21,481 bases of DNA from a virus, in IMG/VR virus record IMGVR_UViG_3300024346_000603, positions 1-21,481 of that record. The stretch is one strand, 5' to 3'. A model generated the notes under the pieces. It made no database searches. It was given only the letters and a program-made list of their open reading frames with translations, and was not told the origin of the DNA. The position numbers and the translations under genes were made by a program. This document shows positions 12,478 through 20,571 of this stretch, piece by piece (the stretch's first letter is position 1; each line of letters starts with the position of its first letter).

Positions 12478-12855
12478 ATGGAATTGAATGATATAGAGAT
12501 ATACAAGGGGAAAAACTTCTCTTCATTATGTAAGGAAATTGTAATTAATCAGAACGAGAAGAAGGATCAGTTGGATATATTAGTGAGTGAACTTCGGGGT
12601 CTTATAAAGACTGTAAATGATGCTATTGTGGTAGTTCCTCTTATAAAAGAATACCTAGATGTAGGTGTTAAAAACGACGAACAACTTGTTAAATTGGCAG
12701 CCATAATCCAAAGAATTCTATCAAGACCGAATGATGGCGTGGACGCTGGTTCTCCATTTATGATGACCGATGAGGAACGAAAACAACTAATGGATGAGGT
12801 GGAAATTCTAAAGATGGATAAATCCTCATCCATTAAAGTGAAAGATATAAAATGA
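12478..12855 (+). CDS. Small protein preceding gp5, unknown function
   Basis: A 125-residue, mainly helical, charged protein with no recognised motif. Its stop overlaps the gp5 start (ATGA), so the two are coupled, which hints at a role in building the baseplate hub. A small assembly factor is conceivable, but the sequence does not show it. Helices are visible at about 30-65 and 95-115 with a Gly-Ser-Pro turn between them. Confidence 0.75.
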   Translation: MELNDIEIYKGKNFSSLCKEIVINQNEKKDQLDILVSELRGLIKTVNDAIVVVPLIKEYLDVGVKNDEQLVKLAAIIQRILSRPNDGVDAGSPFMMTDEERKQLMDEVEILKMDKSSSIKVKDIK

Positions 12856-14612
12856 GTTATACTATAGAGAATAATGCGGTCGATTACTCACATGAAGATG
12901 TTAATCTGTTAGCCACAAAGAGAGACCTATACGCTCAACAGGGAAAAACGGAGGTTCAATTTGAGCCGGGGATAGTATTGGATATTGTATTAGATCACAA
13001 CCATCCTCTGTTTAAAAACGAAAAGTTGGGAAAAATAATAATTCCCGATGATTTTCCGCTAAATTATAAAAACATTCGTTCGGAAAGTGATGATAACAAT
13101 TATTTTGCTATAGGTACGATTTTGGTGAGATTGTGTTATTCTCAACAGAAGGTCGAGAAGGAAAATTTAATTTGGGCCGTTCCGATGGATGATAGTTTTT
13201 CAACCTTCCCGTTATTAAATGAAATCGTTCATGTAGTTAAAATCTTTGACAAGTTTTACTATACAAATAAGGTAAACACAAAAAACTCATGTAATACGTC
13301 GGCAGATTTTAGATATGAACAGACTTATGGTAAAAAAATATCAAATCGTTCATATTCCGGTGTAGAGTTATCTGGCCCTGAGTCTAAATTTGATTCTCTG
13401 AAGGATGAACCTTCATATCTCGGGTTCAGAGGAATACTTGGAAATTACTTCTGGTTTAACAATAAAATAAGAAATTTAAGACGATTTGAAGGTGATAGCA
13501 TATTTGAAAGTAGATTTGGACAGTCTATACGTCTTGGTTCATATGACGATGAACGGAAAAACGATAAAGGTTATAACGGTGACTATAAAAGTGGATCCGA
13601 TTCATTTGGCGGCGGCAATCCAATGATTTTGATAAGGAATCGTCAGAAACCACTTGCAACTGATAATCCTCAAATATTACATCCTTTATTAAATACTATA
13701 TTACCCATATCGTCGGAATTTAATGAGAAGAATGTTAGTGGGTATATGTCGGAGGATATAAACAATGACGGTTCATCCATTCATATAACCAGCGGGTTGA
13801 CAAAATCTAAGTTTAGGACTACGTGTTACAAACGTTATTTTTCAACAGATAAATCGGAGGAACAGATTAAGTTTATTCCAAGTGGTGCTACAAATTTTAA
13901 AACTCCTATATTTGATAAGGATCAAATTGTGATTCACAGTGATAGATTGATATTCGCTTCGAGATTCTCGGAAACCATGCATTTCTCGAAAAAACGTTAC
14001 ATGGTTACTACGGATAGTGAATATACCGTTGATGCACATGACCAAATCGTATTGACAACAAATAAGAAAACCGTAATTAATTCACCTGCTATTTACTTGG
14101 GGGAGTATGATAATACTAACGAACCAGCGTTATTGGGGCAAACGTCGGTCGATTGGTTATATGACTTATGTATATGGCTTTCAAAGCATACTCATTGGTA
14201 TAAGCATTCTCACCCGGACGCGGGCGGAGCATCGCCAGATAAAACTCAAGTACCGGTTGAACTTACAGAGTTAAAGGAACTTACTTCTCGGTTACACAGT
14301 CTATTAAGTCGTAGAGTTTTTCTAACAGGTGGGGGATATGCTCCAGGATCAAATGGTGGGTCTATCACAGATGGTTCGGTCCCTGTTAAGATATCAAATA
14401 TCCAAAGTGAAACGTTGGTCGAGGGGGTCCCCGGCGGATGGAAGGGGAGAAGTAGAAGACAGGATGGAATTTTCGATGATCCCGTAATTTCAGCAGCGGA
14501 AGCCCAGCTCGCATCTTTTATGGAAAATATAATAGAACAATATGGAAGTCAATTATCTGAATCAGAGTTGACACAATTGTTAGAAGAACTTATAAATCAG
14601 TCTATGGAATAA
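12852..14612 (+). CDS. 5: gp5-type baseplate hub / central spike protein
   Basis: A 586-residue protein that looks like the gp5 spike of marine T4-like phages. Visible are an N-terminal OB-fold-like part (FEPGIVLDIVLDHNHPLF, then FPLLNEIVHVVKIF), the family-typical FEGDSIFESRFGQSIRLGSY (about 218-237), a region ending NPMILIRNRQ, and repeated short strands (about 370-430) that suggest the triple-stranded beta-helix spike. A His-rich HTHWYKHSH (446-454) follows, and a charged helical end. I see no lysozyme domain like the one inserted in T4 gp5, which fits the marine relatives. It lies in the baseplate run just ahead of the Pro-rich and gp25 genes. The gap to the next gene is one base. Confidence 0.82.
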   Translation: MSYTIENNAVDYSHEDVNLLATKRDLYAQQGKTEVQFEPGIVLDIVLDHNHPLFKNEKLGKIIIPDDFPLNYKNIRSESDDNNYFAIGTILVRLCYSQQKVEKENLIWAVPMDDSFSTFPLLNEIVHVVKIFDKFYYTNKVNTKNSCNTSADFRYEQTYGKKISNRSYSGVELSGPESKFDSLKDEPSYLGFRGILGNYFWFNNKIRNLRRFEGDSIFESRFGQSIRLGSYDDERKNDKGYNGDYKSGSDSFGGGNPMILIRNRQKPLATDNPQILHPLLNTILPISSEFNEKNVSGYMSEDINNDGSSIHITSGLTKSKFRTTCYKRYFSTDKSEEQIKFIPSGATNFKTPIFDKDQIVIHSDRLIFASRFSETMHFSKKRYMVTTDSEYTVDAHDQIVLTTNKKTVINSPAIYLGEYDNTNEPALLGQTSVDWLYDLCIWLSKHTHWYKHSHPDAGGASPDKTQVPVELTELKELTSRLHSLLSRRVFLTGGGYAPGSNGGSITDGSVPVKISNIQSETLVEGVPGGWKGRSRRQDGIFDDPVISAAEAQLASFMENIIEQYGSQLSESELTQLLEELINQSME

Positions 14613-14613
14613 T

Positions 14614-15312
14614 ATGACATTACCCACTCTACCACCGGTTCCAAGTTTGCCAACGGTTCCAAGTTTGCCAACGGTTCCAAGTTTGCCAACGGTTCCAAGT
14701 TTACCAACGATTCCAGACCTCAAAACGGTTACACTTAATCCCGCATTAAAAAATCTTTCCTCTAAAGTATCGGGATTACAAAATATAAAACTGCCTCCAA
14801 TCGGAGATAATCTTAAAAAAATACAATCAATTGAACTTAAAAAGCCCCTTCCAGCAATTCCGGGTTTTACAAAACCTCAAATTGGAGGATTTTCATCAAA
14901 ACTAATTATTTCAGTTGCAATTCCCAAATTACCCGGTTTACCATCGGTTCCTAAATTACCCGGGTTACCATCGGTTCCTAAATTACCCGGTTTACCGCCG
15001 ATGCCCAAATTACCACCTATGCCGAATATGGCGAATCTAAACAAGATGAAAGGTGCCATTTCTTCTAATATGAAAAATAAAATAGCAAACATGATAAAAG
15101 GTTTTAAATCCAAGATTCCATCCGTTCCAAGTTTACCTTCATTACCCAGTTTACCTTCGGTTCCAAGTTTACCTTCGGTTCCAAGTTTACCTTCATTACC
15201 CAGTTTACCTTCGGTTCCAAGTTTACCTTCATTACCCAGTTTACCCTCGGTTCCAAGTTTACCATCGGTTCCTAAATTACCCGGTTTACCATCGGTTCCT
15301 AAATTAATTTAA
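14614..15312 (+). CDS. Pro-Leu-Ser repeat protein between gp5 and gp25
   Basis: A 232-residue protein built largely of short repeats: PSLPTV x4 near the N-terminus, a KLPGLPSVP unit (9 residues) in the middle, and a long PSLPSL/PSLPSV stretch in the last third. Non-repeat segments around 30-100 and a basic Met-rich helix (KMKGAISSNMKNKIANMIKG, about 147-166) separate them. Proline every third or so residue suggests a polyproline-II or extended rod. The position between the hub/spike gene and the gp25 gene suggests a tail-tip or baseplate part, perhaps a spike tip or a tape-like linker; this is inference. No enzyme motif or signal peptide is present. Confidence 0.75.
   Translation: MTLPTLPPVPSLPTVPSLPTVPSLPTVPSLPTIPDLKTVTLNPALKNLSSKVSGLQNIKLPPIGDNLKKIQSIELKKPLPAIPGFTKPQIGGFSSKLIISVAIPKLPGLPSVPKLPGLPSVPKLPGLPPMPKLPPMPNMANLNKMKGAISSNMKNKIANMIKGFKSKIPSVPSLPSLPSLPSVPSLPSVPSLPSLPSLPSVPSLPSLPSLPSVPSLPSVPKLPGLPSVPKLI
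14641..14712 (+). repeat. 18-bp tandem repeat array
   Basis: Four tandem units of CCAAGTTTGCCAACGGTT, three exact and the fourth with two or three changes, encoding PSLPTV. Such arrays vary in copy number by slippage. Confidence 0.9.
14926..14995 (+). repeat. 27-bp tandem repeat (KLPGLPSVP)
   Basis: Two and a half units of 27 bases starting at 14926, 14953 and 14980, encoding KLPGLPSVP. An exact distant copy of the first unit occurs at 15274-15300. Confidence 0.85.
15121..15300 (+). repeat. PSLPSL/PSLPSV repeat array
   Basis: Interleaved 18-base units of two kinds, one reading TTCCAAGTTTACCTTCGG and the other with CATTACCCAG, repeat about nine times, followed by the 27-bp KLPGLPSVP unit at 15274-15300. 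The mixture of unit types suggests shuffling by recombination. Confidence 0.85.
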
Positions 15313-15352
15313 ACTGGTTTCCGTCAATTCTGGCAGGATTTAATATTATTTG

Positions 15353-15360
15353 ATATTTAT
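15353..15360 (+). promoter_or_regulatory. ATATTTAT motif (candidate late promoter) before the 132-aa gene
   Basis: ATATTTAT exactly 7 bases before ATG 15368, in the gap after the Pro-rich gene. The spacing equals that before 800 and 4427. Confidence 0.6.
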
Positions 15361-15367
15361 ACCATAT

Positions 15368-15766
15368 ATGAAGACTGATGATTTTAAAAACATATTGAGG
15401 AATACGGTAAATGAAGAACTCCGAAAGGTTTTGCCGGAATTATTAAATGAGTATTTTAATAAATCTGATAAATCCACGGTTTCAGACCGTAAATCTCAAA
15501 CGATTCCGATTTCAACTCAACAACCGTCTACTATAATTGATAAAACTGTCAAAAAGGAACTTAAACAATATGTTAAAAATCCTATTTTAAATCAAATTTT
15601 AAATGAAACCGTTGTTAAAATTCCAACAGACGGGTCCGTGGTTAGTTCCGGTCAATACATCCAGTCGGCCGTGGATTCCACAGAAATACCTCAATCACTA
15701 TCTAATGTATTTAATAAGAATTATTCGACTCTTTTAAAAGCAATAGATGCTAAGACAAAAAAATAA
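15368..15766 (+). CDS. Baseplate-cluster protein, unknown function
   Basis: A 132-residue protein. A longer TTG-started frame would begin at 15350 but would contain the promoter motif, so ATG 15368 is used. It opens with a helix, MKTDDFKNILRNTVNEELRK, resembling the N-terminal helix of the 4427 protein. A Ser/Thr/Gln-rich linker follows, and then a second helical part (KKELKQYVKNPILNQILNET). The C-terminal segment ends in lysines. Its place just before gp25 and gp6 suggests a baseplate or assembly component such as a gp53-like part, but the sequence does not establish this. Confidence 0.72.
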   Translation: MKTDDFKNILRNTVNEELRKVLPELLNEYFNKSDKSTVSDRKSQTIPISTQQPSTIIDKTVKKELKQYVKNPILNQILNETVVKIPTDGSVVSSGQYIQSAVDSTEIPQSLSNVFNKNYSTLLKAIDAKTKK

Positions 15767-15778
15767 ATTTAATAGATT

Positions 15779-16192
15779 GTGGCAAATTCTAATTCACATT
15801 CTCCTATAGGGTTGAAAGTTCCATTTGTTAATGGAACCGGTGGATATTTTCAACAATCGTTCGATACTAATGATCAAGTTAAACAAAATCTAATAAATTT
15901 TTTAAAAACCAAAAAGGGTGAACGAAGAATGATGCCGGAGTTTGGAACTAAACTTTATAACGTTTTATTTGAACAGAAGGACGAAAATTTTAATAGTATA
16001 GCGAAGAACATAATATCCGAGGAGATAAATTATTGGATTCCCGAAGTTTCAATTCAAGATATTCAGATTATTAATGTTGAAAACCCAATAGGAGACGATA
16101 ATTATAAACTGAGAGTATCTATCAATTTTATGGTAAAACAAACTAAACAGTTAGATACTGTCATATTTGAATTGCAAAGTACCAGATTATAA
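15779..16192 (+). CDS. 25: gp25-type baseplate wedge protein
   Basis: A 137-residue protein of the gp25/IraD-like family, which joins the wedge and helps start sheath assembly. The family pattern is visible: GGYFQQSFDTNDQVKQNLIN (19-38) with TKKGERRMMPEFGTKLYNVL (42-61), which includes the conserved EFG turn, then a two-strand C-terminus (YKLRVSINFMV). The start is GTG 15779, 12 bases after the previous stop; no ATG is available in a suitable place. The stop is four bases before the gp6 start. Its length is normal for the family. Confidence 0.9.
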   Translation: MANSNSHSPIGLKVPFVNGTGGYFQQSFDTNDQVKQNLINFLKTKKGERRMMPEFGTKLYNVLFEQKDENFNSIAKNIISEEINYWIPEVSIQDIQIINVENPIGDDNYKLRVSINFMVKQTKQLDTVIFELQSTRL

Positions 16193-16196
16193 ATTT

Positions 16197-18161
16197 ATGG
16201 CAACCGTATTAGATAAGAACTTTACACCCCAATCCCGTGATATTCGGTATCTTGGTAGAGACTTTGATCAATTAAAAGCCAATTTAATTGAGTTTTCCAA
16301 ACATTATTATCCCAAAACTTATAAAGATTTTAATAATGCATCTCCGGGCATGATGTTTATTGATATGGCATCATATGTCGGAGATGTTTTATCTTTTTAT
16401 ATAGATTATCAATTTAAAGAAGGGTTGATAAACTTCGCGGAGGAGAGAAAGAATATAATAAATTTAGCAAAATATCTAGGATATAACACACGGCCGTCTA
16501 GACCATCAACTACGTCTTTAGATTTATATCAAATTATTCCATCAAAGAGGGTGGCGAATGGTTCATTTGAACCAGATGAAAGATATTCACTCCGATTGAA
16601 GGAAGGATTGGAAGCACTATCATCAAATAGAGTTTCCTTCATAACTACAGAGGCGGTGGATTTCTCTCTTAACAGTTTAATGTTTCCACGCGTAGATGAA
16701 GTTTTTTCTAGAAACAGTTTAGGGGAGCCGGAATTTTTTCTTCTTAAGAAGTCCGTTAAAGCCTACTCCGGTAAGACAGTAACTAGAACGTTTAATGTAC
16801 AGGGAACGACTCCGAATTTGAGAATAGAATTATCAGATGACAATGTTATTAAAATAGTGAATGTAAAAGACGCGGACAATAATACATGGCATCAGGTGGA
16901 GTATTTGGCGCAGGATCTGATACAATTGCCCGTAGAAAATAATCAATTAAATTTTGAAAATTTTTCAAATTATAAATCTACGGTTCCAAATATTATAAAA
17001 TTTTTGAGAACCAATCGGAGATTTATAACAGAGGTCGATGCTAATAATAAGACATTTTTACAATTCGGAACATCTACGGATAGTTTGGAAGAAGAAATAA
17101 TCGTTCCAAATTCGGAAATATTAGGTGTTGGATTTTCCAACATAAGCAAATATAACTTAACTTTAGATCCTACCAGTTTTATAAAATCAAATTCATATGG
17201 AATGTCACCATTCAACACAACATTAGAAGTTAAATATATAATCGGCGGCGGAATGGATTCAAATACAAATGTGGATGATATTACAATAATAGGTAAGGTT
17301 GAATATGACGATAAGGTGGAATATTTACCAATCGAATTGAACTTGGTTAATACTATAAAAAATAGTCTACGGGTGAACAACTCTATACCGGCTACGGGTG
17401 GATCTGGTCAAGAAAGCGCAATGGAAATAAAACAAAACGCAATTTCCAATTTTGCTGCTCAAGATAGAGTCGTGACGCGGGAAGATTATATTTCTAAAGT
17501 GTTGAATATGCCCGCTGAATTTGGCAGTATTTCCAAGGTGACGGTCGCATCCGAATCAGATTTACATGTTAATAACATAAAACCAATTCAAGGTTTAATT
17601 GATGAAAACAGTAATATATTAGTTGATGAAACTAATAAAGATTTTAGAAAAATAAATCTGGATGGTGTTAATCCGTTTGGGGTAAATTTATATGTTTTAA
17701 CTTATAATGAAAATAAAAACTTAACTAAAGCAAATGAAGCTCTCATTTATAATCTGAGACATTACTTATCTAAATATAGAATGATATCGGATAGAATTAA
17801 TATCATAGATGGATTTATAATAAATATTGGTGTGGATTTCACAATATTAACATATTCCACATACAACAAAAAAGAAGTTTTAACAGAGTGCCTTAATGCT
17901 GTTAAACAATTTTTCGATATAGAATTATGGCAGTTTTCTCAGCCAATAAACATTGGACAGTTGGAATTGGAGATAGCAAAGGTGAACGGCGTTCAAGCTG
18001 TTGCTAAATTAGAAATAATAAATTTAGCTGGAAATGGATACTCAATTTACGAATATGATTTAAAATCCGCCACAAGGAATAAAATTATATATCCTCCCAT
18101 CGATCCATCTGTATTTGAAATTAAAAATCCCGAGGTTGATATACGGGGAAATGTATTATAA
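16197..18161 (+). CDS. 6: gp6-type baseplate wedge protein
   Basis: A 654-residue wedge protein of the gp6/baseplate J-like family, which forms the ring of the baseplate. The start ATG 16197 lies four bases after the gp25 stop; an upstream in-frame TTG at 16167 overlaps gp25 and is rejected. The N-terminal FSKHYYPKTYKDFNNASPGM, then MFIDMASYVGDVLSFYIDYQ and LAKYLGYNTRPSRPS, is the family opening. Later, ISNFAAQDRVVTREDYISKV and LNMPAEFGSISKVTV are the J-like core. The C-terminal beta-rich part follows (RHYLSKYRMISDRINI). Order gp5, gp25, gp6 agrees with other T4-like baseplate runs. Confidence 0.9.
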   Translation: MATVLDKNFTPQSRDIRYLGRDFDQLKANLIEFSKHYYPKTYKDFNNASPGMMFIDMASYVGDVLSFYIDYQFKEGLINFAEERKNIINLAKYLGYNTRPSRPSTTSLDLYQIIPSKRVANGSFEPDERYSLRLKEGLEALSSNRVSFITTEAVDFSLNSLMFPRVDEVFSRNSLGEPEFFLLKKSVKAYSGKTVTRTFNVQGTTPNLRIELSDDNVIKIVNVKDADNNTWHQVEYLAQDLIQLPVENNQLNFENFSNYKSTVPNIIKFLRTNRRFITEVDANNKTFLQFGTSTDSLEEEIIVPNSEILGVGFSNISKYNLTLDPTSFIKSNSYGMSPFNTTLEVKYIIGGGMDSNTNVDDITIIGKVEYDDKVEYLPIELNLVNTIKNSLRVNNSIPATGGSGQESAMEIKQNAISNFAAQDRVVTREDYISKVLNMPAEFGSISKVTVASESDLHVNNIKPIQGLIDENSNILVDETNKDFRKINLDGVNPFGVNLYVLTYNENKNLTKANEALIYNLRHYLSKYRMISDRINIIDGFIINIGVDFTILTYSTYNKKEVLTECLNAVKQFFDIELWQFSQPINIGQLELEIAKVNGVQAVAKLEIINLAGNGYSIYEYDLKSATRNKIIYPPIDPSVFEIKNPEVDIRGNVL

Positions 18162-18165
18162 TATC

Positions 18166-18447
18166 ATGCATAAATTTATATTATCATCTTCAGATTCATT
18201 TGTAACTAATAATATAAATTTCACATCTAAAAATTTTGGCAGAGATGAGATTTTAGAAATTTCATCGGAAAAAACTTCCGTGAGATCCTTCGAAATTACT
18301 TCGTCTAGGTCAGCGAATACAAGCTTCGTTGGATTGGAATTAAAATATTTCGTGGGAAAGATAAGCGGATCACTTGTTGGGACGGGTCACGTGAGCGGAT
18401 CGATAAACTGTTGTGGATTGGTTATACCCGATCCGCATAAATGTTAA
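18166..18447 (+). CDS. Small tail-cluster protein, paralog 1
   Basis: A 93-residue protein starting MHKFILSSSDSF. An open frame exists from 18115 inside gp6, but ATG 18166, 4 bases after the gp6 stop, aligns with the start of its neighbour. The shared pattern with the next gene includes MHxFI, DS, SKNFGxD, SRxF/VRSF, and near the C-terminus GxVSGSINC versus GSISGSVNC. It ends Cys-rich (GSINCC, HKC). It is probably a structural component attached to the wedge; the function is unknown. Confidence 0.75.
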   Translation: MHKFILSSSDSFVTNNINFTSKNFGRDEILEISSEKTSVRSFEITSSRSANTSFVGLELKYFVGKISGSLVGTGHVSGSINCCGLVIPDPHKC

Positions 18448-18450
18448 AAT

Positions 18451-18807
18451 ATGCACCATTTCATATTTTGTAAAAAAGATTCTCTGATATATAATGATGA
18501 ATCCGTTAGTTCTAAAAATTTTGGACTTGATCCTTATATTGAGGTGGGGTGTGTAAATAAACTCTCCCGAACGTTCAAAACTTCATCATTGGTATTGATG
18601 GGCAACTCCAATGAATTGATAGCCCGATATGTTCACAATTTCAACGGTATATTCACCGGAGCCATGTTCTGTTCAACCGGTAGCATCAGTGGATCTGTAA
18701 ACTGTAATTGTGACCCAACACGTATGGTGGACGAGTTTAATGATTCCATGATAGATGAGTCTGGTAATTTTATATGGTTAATTCCGCCTGAAGACATAAT
18801 TCCATAA
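18451..18807 (+). CDS. Small tail-cluster protein, paralog 2
   Basis: A 118-residue protein starting MHHFIFCKKDSL, three bases after the preceding stop. It shares the MHxFI...SKNFG and (G)SxSGSxNCxC features with paralog 1 and adds a C-terminal extension (ESGNFIWLIPPEDIIP). The two genes look like a tandem duplication that has since diverged strongly. No catalytic motif is visible. Confidence 0.75.
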   Translation: MHHFIFCKKDSLIYNDESVSSKNFGLDPYIEVGCVNKLSRTFKTSSLVLMGNSNELIARYVHNFNGIFTGAMFCSTGSISGSVNCNCDPTRMVDEFNDSMIDESGNFIWLIPPEDIIP

Positions 18808-18824
18808 ATTGCTCTGACATACTT

Positions 18825-18832
18825 ATATTTAA
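18825..18832 (+). promoter_or_regulatory. ATATTTAA, variant of the ATATTTAT motif
   Basis: A one-base variant of the candidate late motif, 4 bases before ATG 18837 in the 29-base gap between tail genes. Confidence 0.35.
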
Positions 18833-18836
18833 ACAT

Positions 18837-20081
18837 ATGGCATTAACATTTACAGTAACTCAATTTATAGGAACAACCGGAAGCAGTTGTGTTTCAGGAA
18901 GTGTAGTAGGGGCATTCAGTGGGTCGACATGTGGATTCACTGGTAGTCTTACCGATTTTACAGGTACATTGACTGGATATATATCAGGTTCATATTATGT
19001 AGAAACGAATAGATATGTTACTGAATATAAGAATTTTATAAAGAGATCTCTTATTAAATTTGATTTATCTGAAATAAGCAAATCCATTGCATCCGGTGAC
19101 ATTGATGATCCAAAGTTCACTCTCAATTTAAAAACAGCTGAATCTAGAGAACTTCCATTGGAATATAAAATATATGCATTTCCCATAAGTCAGAGTTGGA
19201 CAATGGGAACTGGTTTGTTTGTTGGAAATGGTTCCAGTGACGGTGTGAGTTGGTTATTTAAAAATTCACAAGATACATCTACGACGTGGTATCCGAACAT
19301 TGACGTGGATTTTAACATATCCAGTTCAAACTATTTAGACACATCTTCAACAGCTTCATTTTTGAAAGGAGGCGGAACTTGGTATTATTCGTCTCCACCA
19401 AGCTGTTCCAATAATCTCAGTCTAAGCTTTTGTTCCAACATATCCGGTTCAAGTTATATATGTTCTCAATCTTTTTATAATGAATCATCCGATCTAAAAA
19501 TAGACATAACCAGAATTTGTAGCGCTTGGATATGTGGGTGTATACCAAATGAGGGAATAATCCTCATGACTTCCGAGGAGTTAAATCCAGCTGCTTCGAA
19601 TAATTTAAAGTTCTTTAGCAGAGAAACTGATACCATTTATTCGCCATACATAGATGTTAAGTGGGACGATTCTACCTTTAACACGGCTAGTTTATCTCCC
19701 GTTACGTCTAGTTTGGGTGTGAACGTGTCTATAAAGGGGATTAAAAAAGAATATAAAAACGGAACAAAGATTAAATTCATAGTTTTTTCTAGAGAAACCA
19801 ATCCGGTTAAACAGTTCGTTTCCGCACAGTCAAACTATTTAACTCCGAAATATTTACCGTCATCTAGCTATTATTCTATAAAAGACAACGAAAGTGAAGA
19901 AGTAATTATAGATTTCGATGATTACACAAAACTTAGTTGTGATCAGTATGGAAACTATTTCTACTTGGATACAACTGGATTGCCGCAAGAAAGATATTAT
20001 AGAATATTAATAAAATCCGAATTCGCTGACGGATCTATTCAGATTTTTGATAATCCAAATATATTTAAAATAACAAGATAA
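18837..20081 (+). CDS. Tail structural protein with DNRLRE-like beta-sandwich
   Basis: A 414-residue protein. Residues 1-55 are Gly/Ser/Thr-rich strands (SGSVVGAFSGSTCGFTGSLT) similar in style to the Cys-containing ends of the two preceding genes. A segment around 60-250 (NFIKRSLIKFDLSEISKSIA, LPLEYKIYAFPISQSWTMGT, KIDITRICSAWICG, GIILMTSEE, LKFFSRET) follows the order of a DNRLRE-type domain, a beta sandwich found in surface and carbohydrate-binding proteins. The C-terminal part has two Ig-like beta segments. It is most likely a baseplate or tail-surface protein; comparison with gp7 or gp8 cannot be settled here. Confidence 0.75.
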   Translation: MALTFTVTQFIGTTGSSCVSGSVVGAFSGSTCGFTGSLTDFTGTLTGYISGSYYVETNRYVTEYKNFIKRSLIKFDLSEISKSIASGDIDDPKFTLNLKTAESRELPLEYKIYAFPISQSWTMGTGLFVGNGSSDGVSWLFKNSQDTSTTWYPNIDVDFNISSSNYLDTSSTASFLKGGGTWYYSSPPSCSNNLSLSFCSNISGSSYICSQSFYNESSDLKIDITRICSAWICGCIPNEGIILMTSEELNPAASNNLKFFSRETDTIYSPYIDVKWDDSTFNTASLSPVTSSLGVNVSIKGIKKEYKNGTKIKFIVFSRETNPVKQFVSAQSNYLTPKYLPSSSYYSIKDNESEEVIIDFDDYTKLSCDQYGNYFYLDTTGLPQERYYRILIKSEFADGSIQIFDNPNIFKITR

Positions 20082-20084
20082 AAT

Positions 20085-20543
20085 ATGTCAGATTTAAATA
20101 AATTTGGTTACGAAATAAACTCTTTCAGAAATGGAACTTTGGATTATGAATTCAGCTTCAATTCGGTTGGTAATTTATTCTTCAAAAAAAACAGCGAGGT
20201 GTTCAATCAACAATTTTTAAAGTTAATAGTTTCTAATTTAGAATATGATGATGATAAGATTTCAAAAATTTATAATTTGGAATTTGAGGAATTTAAATCT
20301 GAAAATAAACCTAAAAATTCTATGACGGATGAAACAGAGAATAAGATACAAGAATTAGAGAATAATATCGAAGATTTGCGGTCTCAATTAAAATCAAATA
20401 CCACATCTACAGATGTGGATAGATTGAAAGCCGAATTGAACGCAAATAGAGATATAATAATACAATTGAGAATTGACTCCGGTGAGGGAACTTCACCAGA
20501 TGATTTTTCAGATGAATTTCCATACTTCTCAAAAACACTCTGA
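20085..20543 (+). CDS. Coiled-coil tail-cluster protein
   Basis: A 152-residue protein starting three bases after the preceding stop. Residues 1-75 look like a small beta/alpha unit (GYEINSFRNGTLDYEFSFNS). Residues 78-130 form a clear coiled coil (ENKIQELENNIEDLRSQLKS, then DRLKAELNANRDIIIQLRID), with an acidic, aromatic tail. It lies in the tail operon, so a structural or assembly role is likely, but the family is not recognised. Confidence 0.72.
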   Translation: MSDLNKFGYEINSFRNGTLDYEFSFNSVGNLFFKKNSEVFNQQFLKLIVSNLEYDDDKISKIYNLEFEEFKSENKPKNSMTDETENKIQELENNIEDLRSQLKSNTTSTDVDRLKAELNANRDIIIQLRIDSGEGTSPDDFSDEFPYFSKTL

Positions 20544-20571
20544 GACAGTTCTCTAATTAATCTACTAAAAT

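Noticed and set aside
14055-14080. TTGACA-like promoters inside gp5 and other coding regions
   Set aside because: Several TTGACA sequences occur in coding DNA (near 13248, 13805, 14054, 14565, 20983), but the matching -10 sequences are poor or the position has no downstream gene start.
12852-14612. Lysozyme domain in the gp5-like protein
   Set aside because: Looked for because T4 gp5 has one; no lysozyme catalytic pattern was found.
14877-15113. - strand frame with Gly-rich repeats (GNLGTDGNPG)
   Set aside because: It is the antisense shadow of the proline repeats of the + strand gene; collagen-like appearance comes from complementing Pro codons.
14641-15300. CRISPR-like repeat array
   Set aside because: The repeats are 18 and 27 bases in frame, with no unique spacers, and encode the Pro-Leu-Ser motif of an intact gene.
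16167-16196. Longer TTG start for gp6
   Set aside because: It overlaps gp25; ATG 16197, four bases after the gp25 stop, gives the normal family N-terminus.
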